Below the pieces are notes generated by a model. That model was not told the origin of the DNA and ran no database searches. It was given only the letters and a program-made list of their open reading frames with translations. The translations under genes and the position numbers were made by a program. From positions 3,877,001 through 3,941,000 of the forward strand of contig NZ_JAUSYQ010000002.1 in the NCBI RefSeq assembly GCF_030816965.1: 64,000 nt of DNA, given 5' to 3'. Positions 8,498 through 16,066 of this stretch are shown one piece after another (positions within the stretch are counted from its first letter, which is position 1; every line of letters begins with the position of its first letter). The stretch is from Streptomyces canus (lineage in GTDB: Bacteria; Actinomycetota; Actinomycetes; Streptomycetales; Streptomycetaceae).

Positions 8498-8977
8498 TCA
8501 GCCGCACCGGATGTCCGGGGTGCTGAGGGTGTACCTCACCCCGCCCCGGATCAGTGACCCGCTCAGGTGGATGCACTCATTGGTCGCGTCGAACCAGGTG
8601 TAGAGCGGCCCGGCGTAGTAGTGATAGTTCGCCGGGTGCTCCGGCGGCGGGTCGGCGACGTAGTCACCGCTCTCGTCGTGGAGGTACAGCGTGATGTAGG
8701 ACGCCAGACCGTCGTAGGGGCTGGAGAAGAATTTCGCGCAGTTCCGCTTGGTCGAGGCGTTCCAGTAGGTGCGCGCGTAGCCGCCCCCGTTTGTCCCCGA
8801 AGGGCTCTTGGCCCAGTACGACTTGCCGTCCCAGCTGCCGCTGCACTCAACGGCCGCGGGAGCGGCGGCAGTTGCTACCCCGGCCGGTGCCGCCTGCGCG
8901 GTCGGGGCGGCGACCAGACCGAGCATCAGCGCCATGACACCGAGGCCGAGCAGCTGTGTTCTCCGTAAACGCTTCAT
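8498..8977 (-). CDS. Secreted protein of unknown function
   Basis: A 159-residue exported protein. MKRLRRTQLLGLGVMALM begins a Sec signal with cleavage near AQA-AP at about 30. The mature part is rich in Trp, Tyr and Gly and has three or four cysteines (CSGSW, NCAKF, NECIHL, DIRCG) that could form two disulfides. I do not recognise the family. The start at 8977 is preceded by AGGAG at about 7 bases on the minus strand, and a longer reading to 9346 adds only non-signal sequence. It is divergent from another secreted-protein gene. Confidence 0.75.
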   Translation of the reverse strand: MKRLRRTQLLGLGVMALMLGLVAAPTAQAAPAGVATAAAPAAVECSGSWDGKSYWAKSPSGTNGGGYARTYWNASTKRNCAKFFSSPYDGLASYITLYLHDESGDYVADPPPEHPANYHYYAGPLYTWFDATNECIHLSGSLIRGGVRYTLSTPDIRCG

Positions 8978-9317
8978 CCGCAACTCCTGTGGTGAGATGT
9001 CGCTAATCCGGTACATGACAGGTTCGCACCCAGATGTTCTGCCTGTCGCGGAGTCAACACCCGGCTTTTCACGAAATCTCCGCCTGACTACGTCCGGCGG
9101 ACCGGCTCGACCAGCACGGCCCCGGCGTGCAGGACCATCACGACCGCCGCCCTCGGCGGACAGGTCCTGGGCGACGCCCCCCGCCCGCGCCGGGAAAGAC
9201 ACACTATTTACCCAAAGGATCTTCACCGATCCCGAACTGAGTCCATATGATCCGGAGATCAACAGGCCTGGCCAAGGAGGGACTTGGGCGGGCCTCTCAG
9301 ATTCCCGTGGGGGATTC
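8978..9317. other. Divergent intergenic region between two secreted-protein genes
   Basis: A 340-base region without genes. It must hold both divergent promoters; one candidate for the rightward gene is described separately. The part 9060-9180 is plain G+C-rich sequence with no visible structure. Confidence 0.4.
9222..9251 (+). promoter_or_regulatory. Candidate promoter of the 9318 gene
   Basis: TTCACC (9222-9227) and TATGAT (9246-9251) are spaced by 18 bases, resembling a vegetative streptomycete promoter. It would give a leader of about 60 bases before the ATG at 9318. This is a sequence match only. Confidence 0.4.
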
Positions 9318-10166
9318 ATGCGTATACGCGTTGCGGCCACCGTCATCTCCGGCGCCGTCGTTCTGTCCGCACTCGCTCTTCCGGTGGCCGCCCAGGCGGC
9401 GGAGCGGACGGGTGCGGCGGCGAAGCTCGGTTCCTTCGCCTCGAAGTCCGTTCAGCCGAGAGACTCGTTGGGCAACACCAAGTTCTCGCACGCGGTCATC
9501 AACGGGGGCAAGGACATCGTCCTCGGCACCACCGGCACGAAGTCCGTCACCGTCACGTACACCGCCACGGACCAGAACGGCGTCGCCCTCACCGAGGCCT
9601 TCCTGTGGCAGGGCACCGACAGTTCGACCACGGACGGCATCACCGGCGGCCTGGGGACGGACGACGACCCCGTTTGCACGGAGACGGCGACCCAGGGCAC
9701 CTACACCTGCAAGGCCGTCTTCAACATCCACCCCGCCACCGACATGAAGGACAACGGCGTGGCCGGGACCTGGAAGCTGTTCCTGGGCGCCTGGGACCTG
9801 TACGCAAACGCCAGCTACAACGACGACGTCGCCACCGTCGCGATCAAGAAGGCCTCCACGCTGACCGCCAACGCCACGCCCGAACCGGTCAAGAAGGGCA
9901 AGACCATCACGGTCACGGGCAAGCTCGCCCGCGCGAACTGGTCGACGGGCAAGTTCGCGGGCTACGTGTCCCAGCCCGCGAAGCTTCAGTTCCGCAAGAA
10001 GGGCAGCAACACCTACACCACGCTCAAGACGGTCAAGACCAACAGCACCGGCGTCCTGAAGACCACCACCAAGGCCACGGTTGACGGTTACTACCGCTAC
10101 GTCTTCGCGGGCACCGCCACCACCGCCGCAGCGACGGCGCCCGGCGACTTCGTCGACGTCAGGTAA
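9318..10166 (+). CDS. Secreted protein with two beta-sandwich-like halves
   Basis: A 282-residue exported protein. The Sec signal (MRIRVAATVISGAVVLSALA) probably ends at AQA-AE near residue 27. The remainder is Thr/Lys/Gly-rich and beta-strand-like. Residues about 45-175 form one unit, with a cysteine pair (PVCTET and YTCKAV), and about 180-282 form a second unit with KKGKTITVTGKLARANW, reminiscent of the Ig-like domains in many streptomycete secreted proteins. No catalytic motif is visible. GGGGGA lies 4 bases before the ATG. The function is unknown. Confidence 0.75.
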   Translation: MRIRVAATVISGAVVLSALALPVAAQAAERTGAAAKLGSFASKSVQPRDSLGNTKFSHAVINGGKDIVLGTTGTKSVTVTYTATDQNGVALTEAFLWQGTDSSTTDGITGGLGTDDDPVCTETATQGTYTCKAVFNIHPATDMKDNGVAGTWKLFLGAWDLYANASYNDDVATVAIKKASTLTANATPEPVKKGKTITVTGKLARANWSTGKFAGYVSQPAKLQFRKKGSNTYTTLKTVKTNSTGVLKTTTKATVDGYYRYVFAGTATTAAATAPGDFVDVR

Positions 10167-10223
10167 GCAGTTCGGTAGCACCGCGAGTCTTTGCTGGTGA
10201 GCGGTGGTTGCTCGCTGTGATCC

Positions 10224-10253
10224 GGATGCCGGCACCGCGGAGCCGTGGCATCC
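10224..10253. terminator. Hairpin between convergent genes
   Basis: GGATGCCGGC (10224-10233) can pair with GCC (10242-10244) and GGCATCC (10247-10253), leaving a 2-base bulge and an 8-base loop. Its position between the convergent secreted-protein gene and sugar-binding gene fits a bidirectional terminator. Confidence 0.45.
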
Positions 10254-10325
10254 CTTTGCCATGGGCCGCCTGAGCGAGGGTGTTGTCAACCGCCAGCTCG
10301 GCCACCGTCTGGTGATCGGGATCCG
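10246..10325 (-). pseudogene. Fragment similar to the gene at 12503-13117
   Basis: Read on the minus strand this stretch gives DHQTVAELAVDNTLAQAAHG and then KGMP. The protein at 12503-13117 has AELAVDNALTQAAHGKGM, and the protein at 13146-14093 ends near DHDHQTVE. The DNA at 10268-10302 matches 12842-12876 at 29 of 35 positions. It appears to be a short relic of a second copy of the type VII-like cluster, lying on the other side of the sugar-binding gene. It has no start or complete domain. Confidence 0.5.
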
Positions 10326-10328
10326 TCG

Positions 10329-11420
10329 CTACTCGAGCTCATCGGCCGTGTAGTAACCGTCCCGGATCAGAACCTCATAGTTGGTCTTGTCGAGGCTCTG
10401 CGGCTGCAGCAAGTAGGCGGGCACGTCCTTGACGCCGTTGTCGTAGTCGCGTCTGTTGTTGACCTGCGGCAGCCTGCCCTTGAGTAGGTCGTCGACCATC
10501 TCTGCCGCGGCGTCGGCGAGTTCGCGGACGTCCTTGTAGACGGTCTCCGACTGCTGACCCGCGATGATCGACTTCACCGAGGCAGGCTCGGCGTCCTGAC
10601 CGGTGATGACCGGGAGCCCGCTGCCGGAGCCGTAGCCGTCCGACTTCAGCGCGGACAGGACGCCCCTGGAGATGCCGTCGTACGGCGACAGGACCGCGTC
10701 GACCTTCCTGCTGCGGTACCACGTGGCGAGGATGCCACTCATGCGCTTTTCCGCGGTGGGCCCGTCCCAGCGCAAGGTGGTGATCTGGCTGAGCTTGGTC
10801 TGACCCGACGGGACGACCAACTGCTTGCTGTCCAGGAACGGCTGCAAGAGCGCCATCGCACCCTCGAAGAAGTATTTGGTGTTGTTGTCGTCGGGGGAAC
10901 CGGCGAACAGCTCGATGTTGAACGGGCCCTTGCCGTCCTCCAGTCCGAGCTTCTTGATGATGTGGTTAGCCTGCATCCGGCCGACCATCTCGTTGTCGAA
11001 GGAGACGTAGTAGTCGACGTTCTTGGTGCCGAGGATGAGCCGGTCGTAGGAGATCACCGGAATGTGCGCAGCGGCGGCCTGTTGAAGCACGCCGTTCAGC
11101 GACTTGGCGTCGATGGCCGCGATGATCAGTACGTCGACGCGCTGCTTGATCAGGTTCTCGATCTGGGAGACCTGGGCTTTCGGGTCGTCGTCGCCGTAGA
11201 CCAGCTTGGCCTTGTACCCCTGGCCCTTCAGGTCCTTGACGATGCTCCGGCCGTCGGTGAGCCAGCGGTCGGAGGACCGGGTCGGCATGGCGATGCCGAC
11301 GGTACCGCCCTCGGACGTGCCCTCGGAGCTGCGCACGCTGCTCTGGCCGCAGGCGGACACGGTGAGGGCGAGGGAGGCGGCTCCGGCGAGGGAGGCGAGG
11401 GCGGTTCTTCGGTTGAACAC
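10329..11420 (-). CDS. Sugar ABC transporter substrate-binding lipoprotein (ChvE/XylF-like)
   Basis: A 363-residue periplasmic-binding-type protein, membrane-attached by a lipid. The GTG start gives a signal ending in the lipobox LTVSAC (Cys24). The mature part is a family 1 sugar-binding fold: VGIAMPTRSSDRW at the first strand, VDVLIIAAIDAKSL, IPVISYDRLI, then VDAVLSPYDGISRGVLSAL and LPVITGQDAEPASVKSI. These resemble ChvE and xylose-binding proteins. No ATPase or permease gene is adjacent, so it either serves a transporter encoded elsewhere or acts as a sensor. The ribosome site AAGGA lies about 9 bases upstream. Confidence 0.88.
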   Translation of the reverse strand: MFNRRTALASLAGAASLALTVSACGQSSVRSSEGTSEGGTVGIAMPTRSSDRWLTDGRSIVKDLKGQGYKAKLVYGDDDPKAQVSQIENLIKQRVDVLIIAAIDAKSLNGVLQQAAAAHIPVISYDRLILGTKNVDYYVSFDNEMVGRMQANHIIKKLGLEDGKGPFNIELFAGSPDDNNTKYFFEGAMALLQPFLDSKQLVVPSGQTKLSQITTLRWDGPTAEKRMSGILATWYRSRKVDAVLSPYDGISRGVLSALKSDGYGSGSGLPVITGQDAEPASVKSIIAGQQSETVYKDVRELADAAAEMVDDLLKGRLPQVNNRRDYDNGVKDVPAYLLQPQSLDKTNYEVLIRDGYYTADELE

Positions 11421-12046
11421 GGTGATCGTTCCTTGTCCTTCTCATCGTTGAGGAATGGCGGCGGATCAGACGTCGAGGGGGAAGTGGTGGAGCGGGCCGG
11501 GCGCTCGGCAGGCAGGTCGAGAGCGAGTCGGTGCGCTGTTCGCGCTCCCGGGCGCTGTGCCAGGGTCAGACGTCGCAGACGAGTGCTGTACGGGTAGATC
11601 CCCGGGCGGACCGGACTTCGGACTGAGCGGTGCACCGGGGCGGATCAGTTCGGCGCCCTTGCCGATCCGAACGCAGCAGCCGAGGTCGTCGGGGTCTTGG
11701 TGCACGGGTTTCAAAGCGAGTGAGCAACTGGCGGACCCCGCTCGCACGGTTGAGGTCAGGCCGGCCCGGCACGTTGCTCGAGTCGGTGCTCAGACCCCTC
11801 GGCATCCCGCACATCGCCGATCATTGCGTTGCTACGGTCCGGCATCGCCGACTCTCATGCTCCCTTTGCCGGCGTGCTCCTGTACCTACGTCGGGCTGCG
11901 CCACGGCGTTCCGGCCACGTGCGTGTTGATTCCGGGGGTGCACAGGGCAATCGCCTTTCACATGTTCGAAATCTCGCCAACTGTTCGGAAGTTGGCGTGA
12001 CAGTAAGCGGCCGTGTACGGGGTGTCAACGGGGCGAACTGGAACGG
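11421..12046. other. Long intergenic region upstream of the sugar-binding gene
   Basis: About 625 bases. The first part must contain the promoter of the minus-strand binding-protein gene. Short open frames exist on both strands but none has family features, good ribosome sites or conserved-looking content. Around 11960-12070 the sequence is noticeably richer in A and T than its flanks, suggesting a junction of foreign or decayed DNA. Confidence 0.4.
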
Positions 12047-12355
12047 TTACAGAAAGATGTTTGAAACTGCTTTCGGCCTCCACGCGGAGCAGAGGGGGCG
12101 AGGCGCCTGGGCGGGACAGGCAGTTGTCGAGGAGGGGGTGAGGCGGGTGTAGAGGTCGTCATGGGTGGACATGGCGTCGAGGCCGGCCCAGGTCTCGTTG
12201 TCGATGAGGAGGAACGGGAACTGCTGGGGCGTGATGAGTGCGGCCAGGAGTGGCAGGAGTTCCCATCCGTGGTCGAGGCGGTCGCGTAGCCAGGTGCGGA
12301 TGCCGGCGGGGTCGGTGTGCGCCACATCCAGATCAGCAGCCTCACCAGCCCCCAC
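12047..12355 (-). pseudogene. Probable gene remnant of unknown family
   Basis: A 102-codon frame whose middle reads like a real protein (DPAGIRTWLRDRLDHGWELL, then LITPQQFPFLLIDNETWAGL and STHDDLYTRL), while both ends look random. No start codon with a ribosome site precedes the protein-like part, and the tail dissolves into an A+T-richer segment. I do not recognise the family. The most likely reading is a truncated gene, but a short intact gene cannot be excluded. Confidence 0.35.
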
Positions 12356-12502
12356 CTGCGAGCCGCTCCGGCGACGACGGCTTCCCTGCCGACCAGCCGC
12401 TGGGACTGCTGACCACTATCGGAAATCCGAGCCTCGGCGGAAAAGACAGCCGTAGTGGGTACGCAGCCCCTTCCTGCCAGCCCCTTGGCCCTGCTCGGCG
12501 AT

Positions 12503-13117
12503 CTATCGGCCGCCCACCTGTGCTGCAAACGGCTCGGCATGCGTCGGCACTGAGGCCACCAACGCGATCCACGACCCGTCCGCGAACACCAGCTCGAAGC
12601 GGCCGCGCTGGAGTACACCCTTGGGGTTGGCCCGGACTCCGAGGGCAGTGGAGCGCGGAGCCTCCCACTGCGGCTCGAACACCTGACTGGTCTGCCAGAG
12701 TTTTGCGCGGTCCGCCAGTACGAGCACCCGACGGTCGGTGAACGCGACCACCAGCGTCGAGGCGGGCGCGGCGCTGTAGTGCGTCACCAGGAACTGCCCG
12801 GCCTGGCTCTCCCATCCGCCATGCATACCCTTGCCGTGAGCTGCCTGCGTGAGGGCGTTGTCGACAGCCAGCTCGGCACCTTCCATCCTCCGTTCCACCC
12901 GCCCGACGGGCTTTGGTTCACTCGGCCGCAGGAACCTCTGTACCGCCCCGGGGAGGCGGGACTTGATCCGTCGCTCCAGTTCCGACTCCTGCGGTGGCTG
13001 TCTCAACCAGACCGGCCGCTCAGGTACCCCGGGAGCCATGTAGCACTTGCAGCCTGCGATCAGCCGCTCCCCGGCCTGGAGGTGCGGCTGGACCTGGTCG
13101 CGGCAGTCGTCGTTCAT
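12503..13117 (-). CDS. Hypothetical protein linked to type VII secretion-like genes
   Basis: A 204-residue soluble protein of unknown function. The N-terminal half is charged and includes ELERRIKSRLPGAVQRFLRP. The C-terminal half (STLVVAFTDRRVLVLADRAK, then RGRFELVFADGSWIALVAS) has the strand pattern of PH-like or bPH domains, which is an inference. The start at 13117 (MNDDCRDQVQPHLQ) was chosen because upstream sequence reads as the tail of the preceding gene in another frame. It is the last gene of a three-gene minus-strand set, 28 bases behind the WXG100-containing protein. Confidence 0.6.
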   Translation of the reverse strand: MNDDCRDQVQPHLQAGERLIAGCKCYMAPGVPERPVWLRQPPQESELERRIKSRLPGAVQRFLRPSEPKPVGRVERRMEGAELAVDNALTQAAHGKGMHGGWESQAGQFLVTHYSAAPASTLVVAFTDRRVLVLADRAKLWQTSQVFEPQWEAPRSTALGVRANPKGVLQRGRFELVFADGSWIALVASVPTHAEPFAAQVGGR

Positions 13118-13145
13118 TCCCGTGTCTCTCTGATCGGACGAGTCG

Positions 13146-14093
13146 TCAGCCGAACGGATTGTCCCGGAACCGGGGTTCCACCGTCTGGTGATCGTGATCT
13201 GACGGGTTGGCGATGCCGAGGTCCTCACGAGCCGCCGTGCTGGGATTACGGTTCCCCGCCAGCCGGTCGTCGGCTTCGTCGGCGCCGATGCCCATGGCGC
13301 CTTGCATGCCTTCCTGATGTGTCTGCCCGACAGGGTCACCTGTGAGGCCGACCGCGCCGAGTGCCGCCTTTCCCGTGGTCTTCACGACCCGATGAGCGAC
13401 GAAGGCTCGAAGCCCGTCGGGGGTCTGCAAGTCGCCGACGTGCTTCCAAGTCCACGGCTTGGCCGTACTGAACCTGTTCGTCTTGGCGAGCACGCTGAGC
13501 GCCCTCATGCGCTCCGCGATCTTCTCCAAGGCTCTGGCGAGCCGTGCCACCAGGCTCGCGATCCGGGTGGCGGCCAAGGAGCCCTCAGCGGCGGCCGCGG
13601 CGGCACCGGCGGCCGCGGAAACACCCGCGGTCAGCGCGGCGAAGGCGGCGGAAGCAGCGAGAGTGATCAGCGCCCATTCGATCAGCTCGCGGATGACCGT
13701 CTCGACCATCTCCTGGACCACGCGGCACTCTTCGGCCGCTTCCCGGAGCAGCTCGGCCGTTCCCTCCATGTCCGCGGCCTCGGCCTCGAACTCCGCTTCC
13801 AGGTCGATGAGTTCGTCGAAAAAGGCGTCCGCTGCCTCACCGGACCATTCATGAGCGAGATCTGCGCGATCACGACGCTGGTCGGCCAGGAGATCGCGGA
13901 GTTCACCAGCCTGCTTGGCCCACAGATCAGCAGCGTTCTGGAGGCCTTCGGGGTCGCCGGTGACGAATTCGAGCTGCTCGGCCAGCGGTTCCACCACCGG
14001 GCGCATCAGCTCGTCCAGCAGCCCGCTGAGCGGACTCATCCAGTCGTTGACCTTGCCGTAGGCATCGACCGCCGCACCTGCCGGCCCGCTCAC
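13146..14093 (-). CDS. WXG100-domain protein, putative type VII secretion substrate
   Basis: A 315-residue protein. Residues about 45-125 form a helical hairpin with HEWSGEAADAFFDEL, which is the WXG motif at the turn, as in ESAT-6-like and related type VII secretion substrates. Residues about 135-175 are Ala/Gly-rich and hydrophobic and could cross a membrane. The C-terminal 100 residues (KPWTWKHVGDLQTPDGLRAF onwards) are unlike known toxin domains that I recognise. The GTG start overlaps the stop of the upstream gene (GTGA). No Ecc secretion machinery is encoded in the window. Confidence 0.7.
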   Translation of the reverse strand: MSGPAGAAVDAYGKVNDWMSPLSGLLDELMRPVVEPLAEQLEFVTGDPEGLQNAADLWAKQAGELRDLLADQRRDRADLAHEWSGEAADAFFDELIDLEAEFEAEAADMEGTAELLREAAEECRVVQEMVETVIRELIEWALITLAASAAFAALTAGVSAAAGAAAAAAEGSLAATRIASLVARLARALEKIAERMRALSVLAKTNRFSTAKPWTWKHVGDLQTPDGLRAFVAHRVVKTTGKAALGAVGLTGDPVGQTHQEGMQGAMGIGADEADDRLAGNRNPSTAAREDLGIANPSDHDHQTVEPRFRDNPFG

Positions 14094-14422
14094 ATCGTCC
14101 CCCGAGCCTGGGCCGCGATGCTACGGACCTGGTCCACCGTGTGGTCCTCCACCGCCTGGTACGAGCGGCCGGTCCGCTCGATGAACTCGGCGATCTGCTC
14201 CTGCTGTCCTACGGCGAAGTCGAGATTCTCCAGCGTGGCGTCGACACGCTCGCGGTAGTCCTGACCAGTCTCCTCGGACTCCGGGAGCTTGCCGAAAGCG
14301 TTCGCACTGGGAGAGTGCGCGCCCAGCGCCTCCTGGATCCGCCGCAGCCGATCAGCGCGGTCCTGCGCAGTCCTTGAGAATCGGGTCAGTGCGTCCTGAG
14401 TGACCGCATACTGTGACGCCAT
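14090..14422 (-). CDS. ESX-type small helical protein, putative type VII secretion partner
   Basis: A 110-residue, all-helical protein. Two long helices flank a loop with AFGKLPESEE, as in EspC/ESAT-6-like secretion substrates, although the strict WXG is replaced. MASQYAVTQDALTRF begins at 14422 behind GGGGG at about 5 bases; a longer reading to 14503 is less likely. Translation of the next gene starts inside its stop codon, so the two products are probably made in similar amounts and may form the usual heterodimer. This pairing is an inference. Confidence 0.68.
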   Translation of the reverse strand: MASQYAVTQDALTRFSRTAQDRADRLRRIQEALGAHSPSANAFGKLPESEETGQDYRERVDATLENLDFAVGQQEQIAEFIERTGRSYQAVEDHTVDQVRSIAAQARGTM

Positions 14423-15058
14423 GCATCCCCCGTGCAGCGCGTTGTGTTGGTCAAGATTCTCAAAATTCCTAGCACAAGGCCGCCTTGGAGCCAACAGGGC
14501 CATCCTTCAAAAGCCAGGCGGGACAGCTTGACCGCGCCAAAACGACCTTGGTTCCTCAAAGTCTGGTTGAGCTGCCACATCGTTCACGCCTGGGCCCCAG
14601 CTCCGCCCTCACCCTGGACTGGCAGCGCTGAAAGATCTCAGCCGCCGAGCGTCAAACCGAGGAGCTCGCGGCGGGACTGCCGAGCGAGGGGCGACCGTTG
14701 CATCCTGGCCAACATCAGAGCACTTCGCGCCGAACGAAATCGACGCGTCGATGACGCACGAGCCGATCACAACTATCAAATAAACATACAAAAAGGACAT
14801 TATTTACGCCATAGGTCGCGAGATCGTCACACCCCGCTCCTATGACCCTGCGGCCCTTGAGGAATGATGCCGGACTCGACTGCGCACAGGACCTTGGAGT
14901 CCTGCGGTCGAGCTTCGCAGCCCATCGCCGCAGGGAGTGCGTCACCTTAAACTGGCTGATCCCAGAGCAAGAAGCCTACCCGTATGGGTAATGTCCCCGA
15001 CAAAGGCGCTCTGTGCACCAACTCACGCCAACGCCAATCCACAGCAGAGGAACAGACT
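14423..15058. other. Border region with an A+T-rich patch upstream of the restriction island
   Basis: About 630 bases without a convincing gene. Positions 14765-14815 are strikingly A+T-rich (runs such as AAATAAACATACAAAAAGG), unlike the surrounding genome, and mark the left edge of lower G+C DNA that continues through about 18.1 kb. Short open frames occur on both strands but show no family features. The region should hold the promoter of the NaeI-type gene. No integrase, direct repeat or tRNA is visible at this edge. Confidence 0.5.
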
Positions 15059-16024
15059 GTGCTCCCCCTGGACGACATCGCAGCCGCGATCAACATCAGC
15101 GCCCAGTCTGCCCTTCAACACGATCCTGCACTGATTGCCGTCCGTGATCACATTTGTCGACTCGACCCCACCGGCAGACGTTTCTCTGTGGTCCTGCGCG
15201 ACACAATCGACCAGTTGCTCAACGGTGAAGTTACGGGCAGATTTGACTGGAAAACCCTTTTTAAAACAGAAAAAACTCACGCTGGAACCCTCGTAGAAAT
15301 TAACCTGCAGCGCGAGTTCAAATTCAGTGACGGTATTGATATGGACTACCGGATAGCGGGCGTCGATGTTGATTGTAAATATTCTCAGCAGTTCGGCGGC
15401 TGGATGATTCCTCCCGAAGCGATCGGACATCTGTGCTTGCTGGTGTGGGCAGACGATTCTAAGGGCCTCTGGAGCGCAGGACTGCTCCGCATACGCCGCG
15501 AATGGCTCAATGGCGGAAATAACCGCGACTTGAAACTCACAATCAAAGCCGAGCACCGCAGCAAGATATTCTGGCTTTGGCGTGATGCAGTGCTACCTGA
15601 AAACGTCTTGCTTCACATGGATCCAAAAGATCGGGATCGCGTCTTCTCGCATAAATCCGGACAGGCGCGGCTCAACGAGCTATTTCGCCTGGTTCAGTCC
15701 CGGCGCATTGGGCGCAACGTCGTACGTACCGTCGCCCAACAGAAAGACTACATGAAGCGCGTGCGAGGCAACGGCGGCGCCCGGTCCGCGCTCCAGCGTG
15801 AAGGAATCATAATCATGGGGGATTATGCCAGCCACCAGGAAATCGCAGCCAAACTGCAGGTACCCGTGCCTGAGGAAGGAGAATTTGTTAGCGTACGTGT
15901 AGTCAAAGCTGGTCCTGGTGACGATTCCCAGCCACAAGTGAACCTCGATGGCGGATGGTGGAAGCCCGCAGGCCCTGGCGACCCGCATGAATGGGGGCCT
16001 TTGCTTCCGAAGCACACCGTCTAA
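15059..16024 (+). CDS. NaeI-family type II restriction endonuclease
   Basis: A homolog of NaeI, the two-site type IIE enzyme that cuts GCC^GGC. From an ATG at 14984 the frame has 346 residues; the GTG at 15059 gives 321, closer to NaeI (317), and has AGAGGAA 7 bases upstream, so I prefer it. In the 346-residue numbering the nuclease residues align without gaps to NaeI: Glu105 (E70), Asp121 (D86), Asp130 and Lys132 (D95, K97) in VDVDCKYS. Leu78 matches NaeI Leu43, whose change to Lys is known to turn NaeI into a topoisomerase. The effector (topo) domain follows, with VAQQKDYMKRVRGNGGARS near-identical to NaeI. The recalled NaeI alignment is from memory. First gene of a four-gene set ending in vsr. 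Confidence 0.93.
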   Translation: MLPLDDIAAAINISAQSALQHDPALIAVRDHICRLDPTGRRFSVVLRDTIDQLLNGEVTGRFDWKTLFKTEKTHAGTLVEINLQREFKFSDGIDMDYRIAGVDVDCKYSQQFGGWMIPPEAIGHLCLLVWADDSKGLWSAGLLRIRREWLNGGNNRDLKLTIKAEHRSKIFWLWRDAVLPENVLLHMDPKDRDRVFSHKSGQARLNELFRLVQSRRIGRNVVRTVAQQKDYMKRVRGNGGARSALQREGIIIMGDYASHQEIAAKLQVPVPEEGEFVSVRVVKAGPGDDSQPQVNLDGGWWKPAGPGDPHEWGPLLPKHTV

Positions 16025-16066
16025 CACTGATCAATCGAATACACCTATCAGCAAGGGAGCTAGCGG

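Noticed and set aside
11566..11929. Short frames on both strands in the long gap upstream of the sugar-binding gene
   Set aside because: None has family features, and their amino acid content is that of random G+C-rich DNA.
14715..14945. A 76-codon minus-strand frame near the A+T-rich patch
   Set aside because: It looked briefly like a transposase fragment (LRRWAAKLDRRT), but has no motif and no start context; not enough to call.
14984..15058. ATG 14984 as start of the NaeI-type gene
   Set aside because: It has no clear ribosome site and makes the protein longer than NaeI; kept only as an alternative to GTG 15059.
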